Shown piece after piece: positions 1-8,238 of a stretch of 64,000 nucleotides of DNA. Origin of the DNA: Kaistia algarum (GTDB taxonomy: Bacteria > Pseudomonadota > Alphaproteobacteria > Rhizobiales > Kaistiaceae); NCBI RefSeq assembly GCF_026343945.1, contig NZ_JAPKNJ010000002.1:992001-1056000 (forward strand), given 5' to 3'. Numbering within the stretch: the stretch's first letter is position 1; the number at the start of each line of letters is the position of its first letter. The notes beneath the pieces were generated by a model. The model saw nothing but the letters and a program-made list of their open reading frames with translations, made no database searches and was not told the origin of the DNA. The position numbers were made by a program, and so were the translations under genes.

Positions 1-527
1 CGCTCAGCGCCGAGTTCGGCGGCATCGACATCCTCGTCAACAACGCCGGCATCTTATCCAACAACAAGGCGGCGACGACGACGATCGAGGAATGGCGGCG
101 CGTCACCGCCGTCAATGTCGACGCCGCCTTCGTTCTCAGCCGCGGCGTGCTGCCTTCGATGCGCGCCAAGCGCTGGGGCCGCATCGTCAACATCTCGTCC
201 TATGCGGCGAAATCGGGTGGGCTCACCGCCGGCACGGCCTATTCGGTGTCGAAAGCGTCGCTCATCGGCCTCACCTTCTCGATCGCCCGCGAGACGGCAT
301 CCGAGGGGATCACGGTCAACGCGATCGCGCCGGCCTATGTCATGTCGCGCATGATCTCGGAACAGCTCACCGAGGCGCAGCGCCAGCAGCAATTGGCGCA
401 GATTCCCGTCGGCCGCTTCTGCGAGCCCGAGGAAGTCGCCCACGCCGTAACGTTCCTCGTCTCGCCGCTCGCCGGCTTCATCACCGGCGAGGTCGTCGAT
501 ATGAATGGCGGCCTGCATTTCGACTAA
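1..527 (+). CDS. SDR family oxidoreductase, 5' end outside window
   Basis: This is the C-terminal part of a short-chain dehydrogenase/reductase; the reading frame enters at base 3 and the start codon lies left of the window. Visible family landmarks are NNAG near the beginning, the Ser of IVNISS, the catalytic Tyr-x3-Lys in AYSVSKAS, the VNAIAPAYV stretch and the closing VVDMNGG segment typical of FabG-like SDRs. The product is expected to be a cytosolic NAD(P)-dependent dehydrogenase or reductase. The substrate cannot be read from the sequence. The polyol dehydrogenase gene starts 48 bases downstream on the same strand, so a sugar or polyol is the likely substrate class (inference). Confidence 0.88.
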   Translation, partial: LSAEFGGIDILVNNAGILSNNKAATTTIEEWRRVTAVNVDAAFVLSRGVLPSMRAKRWGRIVNISSYAAKSGGLTAGTAYSVSKASLIGLTFSIARETASEGITVNAIAPAYVMSRMISEQLTEAQRQQQLAQIPVGRFCEPEEVAHAVTFLVSPLAGFITGEVVDMNGGLHFD

Positions 528-575
528 AGCGCTCCACGCAGACGCCCTTCCCCTCCTGAACGGCCGCGATCCATC

Positions 576-2030
576 ATGACCGAACGCCTCGACACGCAAC
601 GCCTCGCCGCCCTGCCAGCCGCGATCCTCCGTCCGGCCTATGACCGCGCCGCTGTGCGGCCCGGTATCGTGCATCTGGGCGTCGGCGCCTTCCACCGAGC
701 CCATGAAGCAGTGGCGATCGACGATTGCCTGGCCGCCGGCGATAGCGGCTGGGGCATCGTCGCGGCATCGCTGCGCAGCCCCGATACGCGCGATGCGCTG
801 AACCCGCAGGACGGGCTCTACACGGTGGTCGATCGCGATTCGGAGGGCGACCGGTTCCGCGTCATCGGGGCGATCCTGCGCGTGCTGGTGGCGCCGGAAG
901 ACCCGGCGGCGCTGGTCGCGGCGATGGCCGATCCGAATGTGCGCATCGTCTCGCTGACCGTCACTGAGAAGGGCTATACGCGCCGCTCGGACGGGACGCT
1001 GGACGAAGACCATCCGGATATCCGCCACGACCTCGCCGAATGGGGCCGGCCGCGCTCGGCGCTCGGCTTCCTCGCCGCGGCGCTGGAGGCGCGCAAGGCG
1101 GCAGGCGTCCCGCCCTTCACGGCTCTCTCCTGCGACAATCTCCCGTCCAATGGCGCGACGCTGAAGGCGCTGCTGACGCGCTTTGCCGAACTGCGCTCGC
1201 CCGAACTCGGCACCTATGTCCGCGACAAGGTTGCCTGCTCGTCCACAATGGTCGACCGCATCGTTCCCGCGACGACCGATTCGGATCGCGCTTTGGTCGA
1301 CGATGCGCTTGGCGTCACGGATGCTTGGCCCGTCGTGACTGAACCCTATTATTCCTGGGTGATCGAGGATGATTTTCCGGCCGGACGGCCGGATATCCGC
1401 ACGCCCGGCGTCCTCTTCGTGGAGGATGTCGCGCCCTATGAACTGATGAAGCTGCGCCTCCTGAACGGCGCCCACTCCACCCTCGCCTATGCAGGCCTGC
1501 TGCTCGGCCACGACAATGTCGCCGCCGCCTTCACCGACCCAGATGCGCGCGCGCTCGTCGATGCGCTGTGGCGGGAGAGCGCGGCGACGTTGCCGGATGC
1601 CGGGCTCGACAGCGACGACTATTGCGCGCGGCTGGCGATCCGCTTCGGCAACCGCGCGCTCCGGCACAAGCTTGACCAGATCGGCACCGACGGCTCGGAG
1701 AAGCTGCCGCAGCGTATCGCCATGCCGCTCCGCGAAAACCTCGCCGCCGGCCGCAAGGCGAGCGCGCAGGCCTCGGCCATCGCGTTCTGGATCGCAGCGC
1801 TCGAGCGACGCGGCAAGGGCGAGTTTGCTTTCACCGACCCCCGCCTCGATCGCTTGACGACCCTCGCTGCGCAGGCAGACGCGAACGCCGCGGCCGGCGA
1901 TATCCTCGCGCTTCTGGGGCTCGGCGATCAGTTGGAAGCAGCGCGCGCGCTTGTATCCCCAGTCCTCGAACTCATCCGCCGCGAAGGAGCAAGGGCCGCA
2001 ATCCGCACCGTGGCCGCCGCTTCCCGCTAG
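576..2030 (+). CDS. Mannitol dehydrogenase family protein (polyol/hexuronate dehydrogenase)
   Basis: The 484-residue length and architecture match the long-chain polyol dehydrogenase family (mannitol 2-dehydrogenase, fructuronate reductase UxuB, arabinitol dehydrogenase). The N-terminal nucleotide-binding segment reads IVHLGVGAFHRAH (about residues 30-42). The family signature Lys-x4-Asn-x2-His is visible in MKLRLLNGAHS near residue 292, where the Lys is the catalytic base. The enzyme should interconvert a keto sugar or keto acid and its polyol with NAD(H) in the cytosol. The members of this family cannot be told apart by eye. It follows the SDR gene by 48 bases and precedes the deoC promoter region, so it probably closes an operon that starts outside the window. 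Confidence 0.9.
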   Translation: MTERLDTQRLAALPAAILRPAYDRAAVRPGIVHLGVGAFHRAHEAVAIDDCLAAGDSGWGIVAASLRSPDTRDALNPQDGLYTVVDRDSEGDRFRVIGAILRVLVAPEDPAALVAAMADPNVRIVSLTVTEKGYTRRSDGTLDEDHPDIRHDLAEWGRPRSALGFLAAALEARKAAGVPPFTALSCDNLPSNGATLKALLTRFAELRSPELGTYVRDKVACSSTMVDRIVPATTDSDRALVDDALGVTDAWPVVTEPYYSWVIEDDFPAGRPDIRTPGVLFVEDVAPYELMKLRLLNGAHSTLAYAGLLLGHDNVAAAFTDPDARALVDALWRESAATLPDAGLDSDDYCARLAIRFGNRALRHKLDQIGTDGSEKLPQRIAMPLRENLAAGRKASAQASAIAFWIAALERRGKGEFAFTDPRLDRLTTLAAQADANAAAGDILALLGLGDQLEAARALVSPVLELIRREGARAAIRTVAAASR

Positions 2031-2163
2031 GCGCCAGCGGACAGCCGAGGACTAGACCTACGTAGTCGTATACCAATTGGAACCGAAAAGTCGTTGCGTC
2101 GTTCCGGACGGCCCCTAGTCTGGAATGACAATAAGATATGCCAGGAAACGACAAGGGACGGCC
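2031..2163 (+). promoter_or_regulatory. Palindrome-rich region upstream of deoC
   Basis: Three small perfect palindromes lie almost end to end: CTACGTAG at 2058-2065, GTATAC at 2068-2073 and CCAATTGG at 2073-2080. They sit about 85 bases before the deoC start, where an operator for the GntR/UTRA regulator encoded two genes later would be expected. The stretch AGTCGTATAC here resembles AGTCGTCTAC in a dyad at 31487-31500. Binding is inference only. Confidence 0.35.
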
Positions 2164-2835
2164 ATGGAACTCTCCGCCATCGCGGCTGTCATTCAGCATA
2201 CCAACGTCTCGCCGACGGCAACCGATCGCGACATTCGCCGCCTCTGCGACGATGCGCGGGAATTCGTCTTCAACGGCGTTATGGTGCAGCCCTGCTGGAT
2301 CGGCCTTTCGCGCCGCCTGCTGGATGGAACCGCCATCAAGGTCTGCTCGGCCATGGCCTATCCGATGGGCGGCTCGCTGACCCGCAGTAAGGTCGCCGAG
2401 ATGCGCCACCTCGTCGAGGAAGGCGTCGACGAGGTCGATTTCATGCCCAATCTCGGCCTGCTGCTCTCCGGCGAGGAAGATGCTTTCCGCGACGAAGTGA
2501 CGGCAGTGGTCGCCGCGGCTGTAGGCCGGCCGGTCAAGGCCATGCTGGAGCTGGAAACGCTCTCGGTCGAGGAACGCCGCGCGGCCGTCCTCGCTGCCGA
2601 GGCTGCCGGCTGCACCTATGTGAAGAACTCGTCCGGCTGGGGTATCGGCGGCAAGGCGACGGCGGAGCTGATCCGCTTCATGTCGGCGACCGCTACCTCG
2701 GCCAAGGTCAAGGCGTCCGGCGGCATCCGCACCAAGCAGGACGCCGAGGACATTCTCTCGGCCGGTGCCGTGCTTCTGGGCACCAGCGCGGGACCCAACA
2801 TTATGCGAGGCGGCGCGGGTACCAGAGCCTACTGA
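2164..2835 (+). CDS. deoC: Deoxyribose-phosphate aldolase
   Basis: This 223-residue protein is a class I aldolase that cleaves 2-deoxyribose 5-phosphate to glyceraldehyde 3-phosphate and acetaldehyde. The two family lysines are present: the Schiff-base Lys in TYVKNSSG and the second active-site Lys in VKASGGIRT. The acidic partner lies in EVDFMPNLG. I chose the ATG at 2164 (MELSAIAA) rather than an in-frame ATG 39 bases upstream because AAGGGA sits at the right distance and the upstream residues do not look like the family N-terminus. It is followed by a GntR regulator and a ribokinase/ABC operon, which ties it to (deoxy)ribose or deoxynucleoside use. Confidence 0.92.
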   Translation: MELSAIAAVIQHTNVSPTATDRDIRRLCDDAREFVFNGVMVQPCWIGLSRRLLDGTAIKVCSAMAYPMGGSLTRSKVAEMRHLVEEGVDEVDFMPNLGLLLSGEEDAFRDEVTAVVAAAVGRPVKAMLELETLSVEERRAAVLAAEAAGCTYVKNSSGWGIGGKATAELIRFMSATATSAKVKASGGIRTKQDAEDILSAGAVLLGTSAGPNIMRGGAGTRAY

Positions 2836-2849
2836 GGAGGGGCTCTGGT
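2821..2849 (+). terminator. Stem-loop across the deoC stop codon
   Basis: ACCAGAGCC at 2821-2829 and GGCTCTGGT at 2841-2849 are a perfect 9-base inverted repeat with an 11-base loop holding the deoC stop codon. No T-run follows, so it is not a textbook intrinsic terminator. It could attenuate read-through into the regulator gene or protect the 3' end of the deoC message. Confidence 0.45.
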
Positions 2850-2881
2850 GCGAGGAGGAGGAGCGTTGAGGGGGGAGCTTT

Positions 2882-3658
2882 GTGCGCAGTATCGAGACGA
2901 TCGAAATCCGGCCGATGAACGCGGCCCATCAGACAGGCACGCCGATCTATAAGCAGGTCGCGATGCACATCATCTCGGAGATCTCGGCCCATGAGGCCAA
3001 GGCGGGAGCCCGCCTCCCCTCCGAGGATGCGCTGTCGGAGCTGTTCGGCGTCACGCGCACCACCGTGCGCCGCTCGATCGGCGATCTCGTCCAGAAGGGC
3101 CTGCTCAACAAGGTCCATGGCGGCGGCACCTTCTTTCGCGGCACGTCGGTGATCGAGCAGCCGCTTGCGACGTCGATGATCTCGTTCTCCGAGGCGCTCG
3201 ACGACCTGAATTTGAATTTCGAGACGAGCGTGATCGAGGCGCGTCGGATCAACCGCCCGAGCGAGATCGTGCGCACGCGGCTCGAGGTCGACGGTCCCGT
3301 CTATTATCTGCGCCGGCTCCGCAGCGTCGGCGGCCTGCCGATGATGGTGGTCGACTGCTATGTGCCGGTGAAGGAGTTCCCGAACCTTCTCGACCATGAT
3401 TTTTCCCGCTGCCGGCTGTTTTCGGTGTTCGCCGAGAGCTATGGCGTCGAGGTCTCGCATGGCACGCGCACCTTCTGCGCGATCGCCTCGACGGCCGAGC
3501 TCGCCAGGCTCCTGCGCGTCTCCGTCAGCGACCCGCTGCTCTTTTCCGAACAGACTGCCCGGCGCGCCGATGAAAAGGCCGTCGAGATCTCGAACATCTG
3601 GTTTTCCGGCCGTCACTTCAAACTGGTCGCCAATCTCTCCCGCCCCAAGAACGAATAG
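2882..3658 (+). CDS. GntR family transcriptional regulator with UTRA domain
   Basis: The protein has an N-terminal winged helix (about residues 20-90) with the usual GntR wording: GTPIYKQVA, GARLPSEDALSELFGVTRTT and VHGGGTFF. A C-terminal UTRA-type ligand domain follows (about residues 105-250). Regulators of this HutC/UTRA class usually sense the sugar or sugar phosphate of the neighbouring pathway and repress it. The listed start is GTG with the purine-rich GGGGGGAG just upstream; the ATG at 2915 is an alternative. It lies between deoC and the ribokinase gene, so it is the likely local repressor of the pentose cluster. Its effector is not known. Confidence 0.9.
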   Translation: MRSIETIEIRPMNAAHQTGTPIYKQVAMHIISEISAHEAKAGARLPSEDALSELFGVTRTTVRRSIGDLVQKGLLNKVHGGGTFFRGTSVIEQPLATSMISFSEALDDLNLNFETSVIEARRINRPSEIVRTRLEVDGPVYYLRRLRSVGGLPMMVVDCYVPVKEFPNLLDHDFSRCRLFSVFAESYGVEVSHGTRTFCAIASTAELARLLRVSVSDPLLFSEQTARRADEKAVEISNIWFSGRHFKLVANLSRPKNE

Positions 3659-3670
3659 GCTCACCGACCG

Positions 3671-4588
3671 ATGATCACGGTTCCCCACGCCGATATCGTC
3701 GTCTTCGCAAGCTATCTCGTCGGCCACTCTGTGGTCGTCGATCGCTTTCCCGATGGCGGCCAGACACTTACCGGACGCGACTACGCCAAGGGCCCCGGCG
3801 GCAAAGGCTCCAACCAGGCCATCCAGGCGGCGCGCATGGGCGCCTCCGTTTCGATCATCGCCTCGATCGGCCGCGACGCCGATGGCGACGAGGCGATGGC
3901 GCTATGGGAAGGCGAAGGCGTGCGCACGGCCGATGTCGTGCGCAGCGCCGAGGTCCCGACCGGGGTCGGCTTCATCCAGATCAATGCCGAGGGCGAGAAC
4001 ACCATCGTCATCGATCTCGGTGCGACCGGACTGATGACACCCACCTTCATCCGCGCCAATGCCGGCGCGGCCAAGGGCGCGAAGATCGTCATGGCCCAGA
4101 GCGAATTTCCCGCGGCCGGCGCGCTGGAGGCAATGGCGGTCGGGCGTGAACTGGGCGCGCTCACCATCTTCAATCCGGCGCCGATGGATCGCTGGCTCTG
4201 CGACGCCGACCTATCCAATGTCGACATCATCACACCCAACGAGGGCGAGGCCGAGGCTTTGGTCGGCCTTGGGTCGGTTGAATCCAATGGGCGGGCCCTT
4301 GCCGCGCGGGTCCGCAAGGCCGCCGTCATCACGGCCGGAGCGGATGGCGCCTATTGGTTCCTGCCGGACGGCAGCGGCGGCCATGCGCCGGCGCGGGCCG
4401 TCGACGTGGTCGACACCACGGGGGCCGGCGACGCCTTCAACGGCATCCTCGCCGCCGGCCTCGTCCAGGGCCTCGCGCTCGACGCCGCAATCCGCATGGC
4501 GAGCCAGGGCGCCAGCCTCGCCTGCACCAAGCGCGAGGTGATCCCCAGCCTTCCCCGCCTCGACGATCTGACGGCGGCCGCCCCATGA
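3671..4588 (+). CDS. rbsK: Ribokinase (PfkB family sugar kinase)
   Basis: The 305-residue protein shows the PfkB signatures: GGKGSNQA (about residues 42-49) and the C-terminal DTTGAGDAFNG with the catalytic Asp and anion hole. The wording is closest to ribokinase, which phosphorylates D-ribose to ribose 5-phosphate with ATP. The stop overlaps the next ATG by four bases (ATGA at 4585-4588), so it is translationally coupled to the permease. With deoC next door, deoxyribokinase activity is a serious alternative, since the two activities occur in closely related PfkB kinases. Confidence 0.88.
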   Translation: MITVPHADIVVFASYLVGHSVVVDRFPDGGQTLTGRDYAKGPGGKGSNQAIQAARMGASVSIIASIGRDADGDEAMALWEGEGVRTADVVRSAEVPTGVGFIQINAEGENTIVIDLGATGLMTPTFIRANAGAAKGAKIVMAQSEFPAAGALEAMAVGRELGALTIFNPAPMDRWLCDADLSNVDIITPNEGEAEALVGLGSVESNGRALAARVRKAAVITAGADGAYWFLPDGSGGHAPARAVDVVDTTGAGDAFNGILAAGLVQGLALDAAIRMASQGASLACTKREVIPSLPRLDDLTAAAP

Positions 4589-5595
4589 GCAGCGTATCCG
4601 GAGCGACCCGCGCCATGCCCGAATCCTCCCTGAAGAAAGCAGCGTCACGCCTGCTGCGCTCGCGTGAACTCGGCGTTTTCATTCCGCTGCTGCTGATCTC
4701 GATCTTCTTTGCCTATCAGTCGCCCGTGTTCCTGATGGAGCAGAACCTCCTGAACCTGTTGCGCCAGATCTCGCTGCTCGGCGTGATGGCGATCGGTGCG
4801 ACCTTCGTGCTCATCGCCTCCGAGGTCGATCTTTCGGTCGGCTCCGTCTACGGCCTCTCCGGCATCGTCGCCGGGCTGCTAATCACCCAGGCCGGCCTCC
4901 CCGACTATGCGGCGCTCGGCCTCGTCATCGTGCTCGGCTTCGCCATCGGCCTTGCTAATGGCGCCGTCACCGTGTTCGGCCGCATCCCGTCCTTCATCGC
5001 GACGCTCGGCTCGCTCTACCTCATCCGAGGCCTGACGCTCGTCATCACGGGCGGCCAGCCGGTAACTCTCGAAGCCGACGCCAATGCCGATTGGCTGCGC
5101 TACATCGCGCAGGGCATCGTCTTCGGCAAAGTCTCCATGCAGGTCGTCCTGCTCATCGTCGTGGCGCTGATCGGCTATGTGCTGCTGCATCGCTCGCGCT
5201 TCGGCTTCGAGATCTTCGCTGTTGGCGGCAATGAAAAGGCGGCCGAGGTCATCGGCATCCGCACCGGCAAGGTGAAGATCTTCGCGTTCGCGATTGCGAG
5301 CCTCACCGGAGCACTCTGCGGCGCGGTCAATTTCGGCTTCATCGAAAGCGTGCAGCCAACCAATGGCCAGGGCCTCGAACTGGACGTGATCGCCGCCGTG
5401 ATCATCGGCGGAACGCGTCTCGGTGGCGGCCAGGGCTCGATCCTGGGGACGCTGCTCGGCGTGCTGCTCATCGGCGTGCTGCGCAACGGCCTCGTACTGC
5501 TCGGCGTCTCCGCCTTCTGGCAGACGGCGACGATCGGCGCGGTGGTGATCCTGGCGGCGCTGGCCAGCGCCATGCTGAACCGCAAGAGAACCTGA
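4585..5595 (+). CDS. Sugar ABC transporter permease (RbsC-like)
   Basis: The hydrophobic protein of 336 residues belongs to the BPD_transp_2 family of monosaccharide ABC permeases (RbsC, XylH, AraH). The family segments GATFVLIASEVDLSVGS and AAVIIGGTRLGGGQGS are present. I placed the start at the ATG that overlaps the kinase stop, because an open frame further upstream lies inside the kinase gene. It should form a homodimeric membrane channel for the binding protein and ATPase that follow. The next gene is separated by a 158-base structured leader. Confidence 0.92.
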   Translation: MSSVSGATRAMPESSLKKAASRLLRSRELGVFIPLLLISIFFAYQSPVFLMEQNLLNLLRQISLLGVMAIGATFVLIASEVDLSVGSVYGLSGIVAGLLITQAGLPDYAALGLVIVLGFAIGLANGAVTVFGRIPSFIATLGSLYLIRGLTLVITGGQPVTLEADANADWLRYIAQGIVFGKVSMQVVLLIVVALIGYVLLHRSRFGFEIFAVGGNEKAAEVIGIRTGKVKIFAFAIASLTGALCGAVNFGFIESVQPTNGQGLELDVIAAVIIGGTRLGGGQGSILGTLLGVLLIGVLRNGLVLLGVSAFWQTATIGAVVILAALASAMLNRKRT

Positions 5596-5607
5596 ATCTC
5601 GCAAGGG

Positions 5608-5731
5608 GTCCGGGCCGGCACAGGCGCCGCTCCGGACAGGGGGAATTCACGCAAGCGGGAGCCGAAACCTGTCGCTTGCCAAGGAGGATTGCCGCTCAGG
5701 GGCTGGTCTCGGAGCGGCTTTGCAAGCGGGA
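5608..5731 (+). promoter_or_regulatory. Three successive inverted repeats in the leader of the binding-protein gene
   Basis: Perfect inverted repeats follow each other: GTCCGG (5608-5613) with CCGGAC (5632-5637); GCAAGCG (5651-5657) with CGCTTGC (5673-5679); GCCGCTC (5691-5697) with GAGCGGC (5712-5718). GCAAGCGGGA occurs again at 5722-5731, so CGCTTGC can pair either upstream or downstream. This could form alternative RNA folds, or simply a stabilising structure before the highly expressed binding-protein gene. Confidence 0.5.
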
Positions 5732-5753
5732 TCGACCGCTGAGGGAGGAAGTT

Positions 5754-6731
5754 ATGACGTTCCTGAAATCCATGGCCGCGCTCGCCGCCGGCCTGTCCAT
5801 GATCGCGCTCACCGGCGTCGCCTCGGCGGAGGAGTTCAAGCTCTCGCCCGAAATCGCGCAGCACGCCAAGGATGGCAAGAAGCTCGTCTTCGCCGTTTCC
5901 TATCATGACCCGTCGGTCGCCTTCGCTGGCCCGATCCGCGACGGCGTCACCAAGGCGGCGGCCGATCTCGGCGTCGATGCCAGCTTCGTCGGCCCCGTCG
6001 GCGGCGGCGCCGAGAAGCAGATCGCCGAGCTTGAGACGATCATCGAAAAGGGCGTTGACGGCCTTGCCATCTCCTCAGCCTCGACCGATGCACTAGCGCC
6101 GCTGATCAACAAGACGCTGGCGAAGGGCATTCCGGTCATCGCCTTCAACACCGACAATCCGAAGTCGGACCGGCTCACCTTCATCGGCCAGGACCTCGTC
6201 CTTTCCGGCGAGACAGTGGCCCAGCAGCTCGTGAAGTACATGGGCGAGAAGGGCAAGATCGTCATCACCTCGGTCGACACGGCCGCCCAGTGGAGCCTCG
6301 ACCGCGAAGGCGGCGCCCGCAAGGAGCTCGCCAAGCATCCGGGCATCGAGGTCGTCGGCATCGTCAACACCGGCACCGAGTCGCAGGCGATCTATGGCGC
6401 GATCGAAAACACCTTCGCCGCCAATCCGGACCTGACCGGCATCATCTCGCTGGAATGCTGCTCGTTCCCGCAGATCGGCCTGTATCTGAAGCGCAACCCG
6501 CGCTCGGGTGACTTCGCCGCCGTCGGCTTCGACCTGTTGCCGCAGACGCTGACGCTGATCAAGGACGGGCACCTCGACTCGACCATCAGCCAGAACCCCT
6601 ATGCCCAGGGCTACAAGTCGGTCGAAGTGCTGACGGACATCGTCAAGAACGGCAAGATGCCGCCGAAGATGATCGACACCGGCGCTGAGATCGTCGACAA
6701 GACCAACGTCGACCAGTACATCGGCAAGTAG
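5754..6731 (+). CDS. Sugar ABC transporter substrate-binding protein
   Basis: This 325-residue periplasmic protein of the ribose-binding type (Peripla_BP_4) starts with a clear signal peptide: positively charged MTFLK, a hydrophobic core and a cut near GVASAEE. The mature part has the family pattern of an N-terminal beta strand LVFAVSYHDP, the hinge GVDGLAISSAS, GIPVIAFNTDNP, and a C-terminal YAQGYKSVEVL. The ATG at 5754 has GGGAGGAAG before it; the longer open frame upstream lacks such a site. It delivers the sugar to the permease encoded upstream and the ATPase downstream. It is only moderately like classical RbsB in wording, so the ligand may differ. Confidence 0.92.
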   Translation: MTFLKSMAALAAGLSMIALTGVASAEEFKLSPEIAQHAKDGKKLVFAVSYHDPSVAFAGPIRDGVTKAAADLGVDASFVGPVGGGAEKQIAELETIIEKGVDGLAISSASTDALAPLINKTLAKGIPVIAFNTDNPKSDRLTFIGQDLVLSGETVAQQLVKYMGEKGKIVITSVDTAAQWSLDREGGARKELAKHPGIEVVGIVNTGTESQAIYGAIENTFAANPDLTGIISLECCSFPQIGLYLKRNPRSGDFAAVGFDLLPQTLTLIKDGHLDSTISQNPYAQGYKSVEVLTDIVKNGKMPPKMIDTGAEIVDKTNVDQYIGK

Positions 6732-6742
6732 TCCGGACGACG

Positions 6743-8215
6743 ATGATGACGCCCGCGATCCATCTGAAGAACATCGGCAAGCGCTATGGCAACCTCTGGG
6801 TGCTGCGTCATGCCGACTTCCGCGTCGACCCCGGCACCGCCCACGCTTTGCTCGGGGAAAACGGCGCCGGCAAGTCGACGCTGATCAAGATCATCGCGGG
6901 CGTCCACGCTCCTTCCGAAGGCACGATCCAGATCGGCGGGGCGGACAATGTCTCCCTCTCCGGGGCTGGCGACGCGATGGCGCGCGGCATCGCCGTGGTG
7001 CACCAGGAACTGGACCTGTTCGACAATCTCACCGTCGCCGAGAATATTGCGCTCGACAGCCATCGCAAGGGCTTCTTCAAGCCGTCGCGCGCGCAGATGA
7101 CCGCCGAGGCCGAGCGTGTGCTTGCCCTGCTCGGCGAGACGAGCCTCACACCCGATACGTCGCTCGGCCAGCTCACGACCTCCGACAAGCAGAAGGTCGC
7201 GATCGCCAAGGCCCTCGGCCGCGACGCGAAGCTCATCGTCTTCGACGAACCGACCTCTTCGCTGAACGGCCATGATGCCGACCAGCTCATGGAACTGATC
7301 CTGGAGATCAAGGCGCGCGGCATCGCCATCGTCTATGTCAGCCACAAGATGACGGAGATCCTTCGCATCGCCGATCAGGTGACAGTGCTGCGCGACGGTG
7401 CCGTCGCCCTATGCGCCCCGGTTTCCGCCATTGACCACGAGCAGATCTCGACCGCGATGCTGGGAAGGCCCGCCGGAGAGATTTTCCCCGAACGCCCCGC
7501 CGCAACGGAATCTTCCGATACCCTGCTCGCCGTCAAGGCTCTGGCGGGTCGAAACGTCAACGCCGTCAGCTTCGAGGCGAGGCGCGGCGAGGTGCTCGCG
7601 CTCGCCGGCCGGCCGGATTCCGGCGCCTCCGAGACGCTGCGCCTGCTTTTCGGCCTCAACCACAGGACGGGCGGCGAGATACGCCTCGGCGGCACCCCCT
7701 ACAATGCGCGCAACAGCCGCGACGCGGTCACAGCTGGTGTCGGCTATATTTCGGCCGACCGGCTGCGCGAAGGCATCATGCCGTTGCAGGACGTGATGAC
7801 CAATGTCGGCTCGGTGATCCATCTGCATTTCGGTGAAGGCGGCGAGAGCCTCCGCACCAAATCGCTGAAGGCAATCGCCGATCTCAACGTGAAGGCACGC
7901 TCGCCGGAGCTGCCGATCACGGCGCTCTCCGGTGGCAACCAGCAGAAGGCGCTGCTGGCGCGCTGGATCGCTGCCAAGCCGAAGCTCCTTTTGCTCGACG
8001 ATCCGACGCGTGGTGTCGATGTCGGCGCCAAGCAGGAGATCTATCGCCTGATCCGCAGGCTGGCGGCGGGCGGGACAACCATCGTCTACACTTCGTCCGA
8101 GACCCATGAGCTGACCGAGCTCGCCGACCGGATCCTGCTTTTCCGCGACGGCTCCATCGCCGAGAGCTTCTCCACTGTCGACGCGGAAACGCTCGACCAC
8201 CGCATCGCATCCTGA
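6743..8215 (+). CDS. Sugar ABC transporter ATP-binding protein (RbsA/MglA-like, two ATPase domains)
   Basis: The 490-residue protein has two nucleotide-binding domains in tandem, as in RbsA. The first has Walker A GENGAGKST, a modified signature segment LTTSDKQKV and Walker B LIVFDEPTSSL. The second has the usual degenerate Walker A (LAGRPDSGASETLR), signature LSGGNQQKALLARW and Walker B LLLLDDPTRGVD. This asymmetry is normal in the family. It energises the pentose importer. It begins eleven bases after the binding-protein stop, in the same operon. Confidence 0.93.
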   Translation: MMTPAIHLKNIGKRYGNLWVLRHADFRVDPGTAHALLGENGAGKSTLIKIIAGVHAPSEGTIQIGGADNVSLSGAGDAMARGIAVVHQELDLFDNLTVAENIALDSHRKGFFKPSRAQMTAEAERVLALLGETSLTPDTSLGQLTTSDKQKVAIAKALGRDAKLIVFDEPTSSLNGHDADQLMELILEIKARGIAIVYVSHKMTEILRIADQVTVLRDGAVALCAPVSAIDHEQISTAMLGRPAGEIFPERPAATESSDTLLAVKALAGRNVNAVSFEARRGEVLALAGRPDSGASETLRLLFGLNHRTGGEIRLGGTPYNARNSRDAVTAGVGYISADRLREGIMPLQDVMTNVGSVIHLHFGEGGESLRTKSLKAIADLNVKARSPELPITALSGGNQQKALLARWIAAKPKLLLLDDPTRGVDVGAKQEIYRLIRRLAAGGTTIVYTSSETHELTELADRILLFRDGSIAESFSTVDAETLDHRIAS

Positions 8216-8238
8216 CGACATCCCCAAGGGAGAAACAC

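Noticed and set aside
54-1667. A 537-codon minus-strand frame opposite the SDR and mannitol dehydrogenase genes
   Set aside because: It is an antisense shadow: no motif, Arg-rich composition, and both plus-strand proteins are well supported.
5689-5742. Possible leader peptide starting TTG after AAGGAGG in the binding-protein leader
   Set aside because: The ribosome-binding site is too close to the TTG, and the sequence is already accounted for by the inverted repeats.
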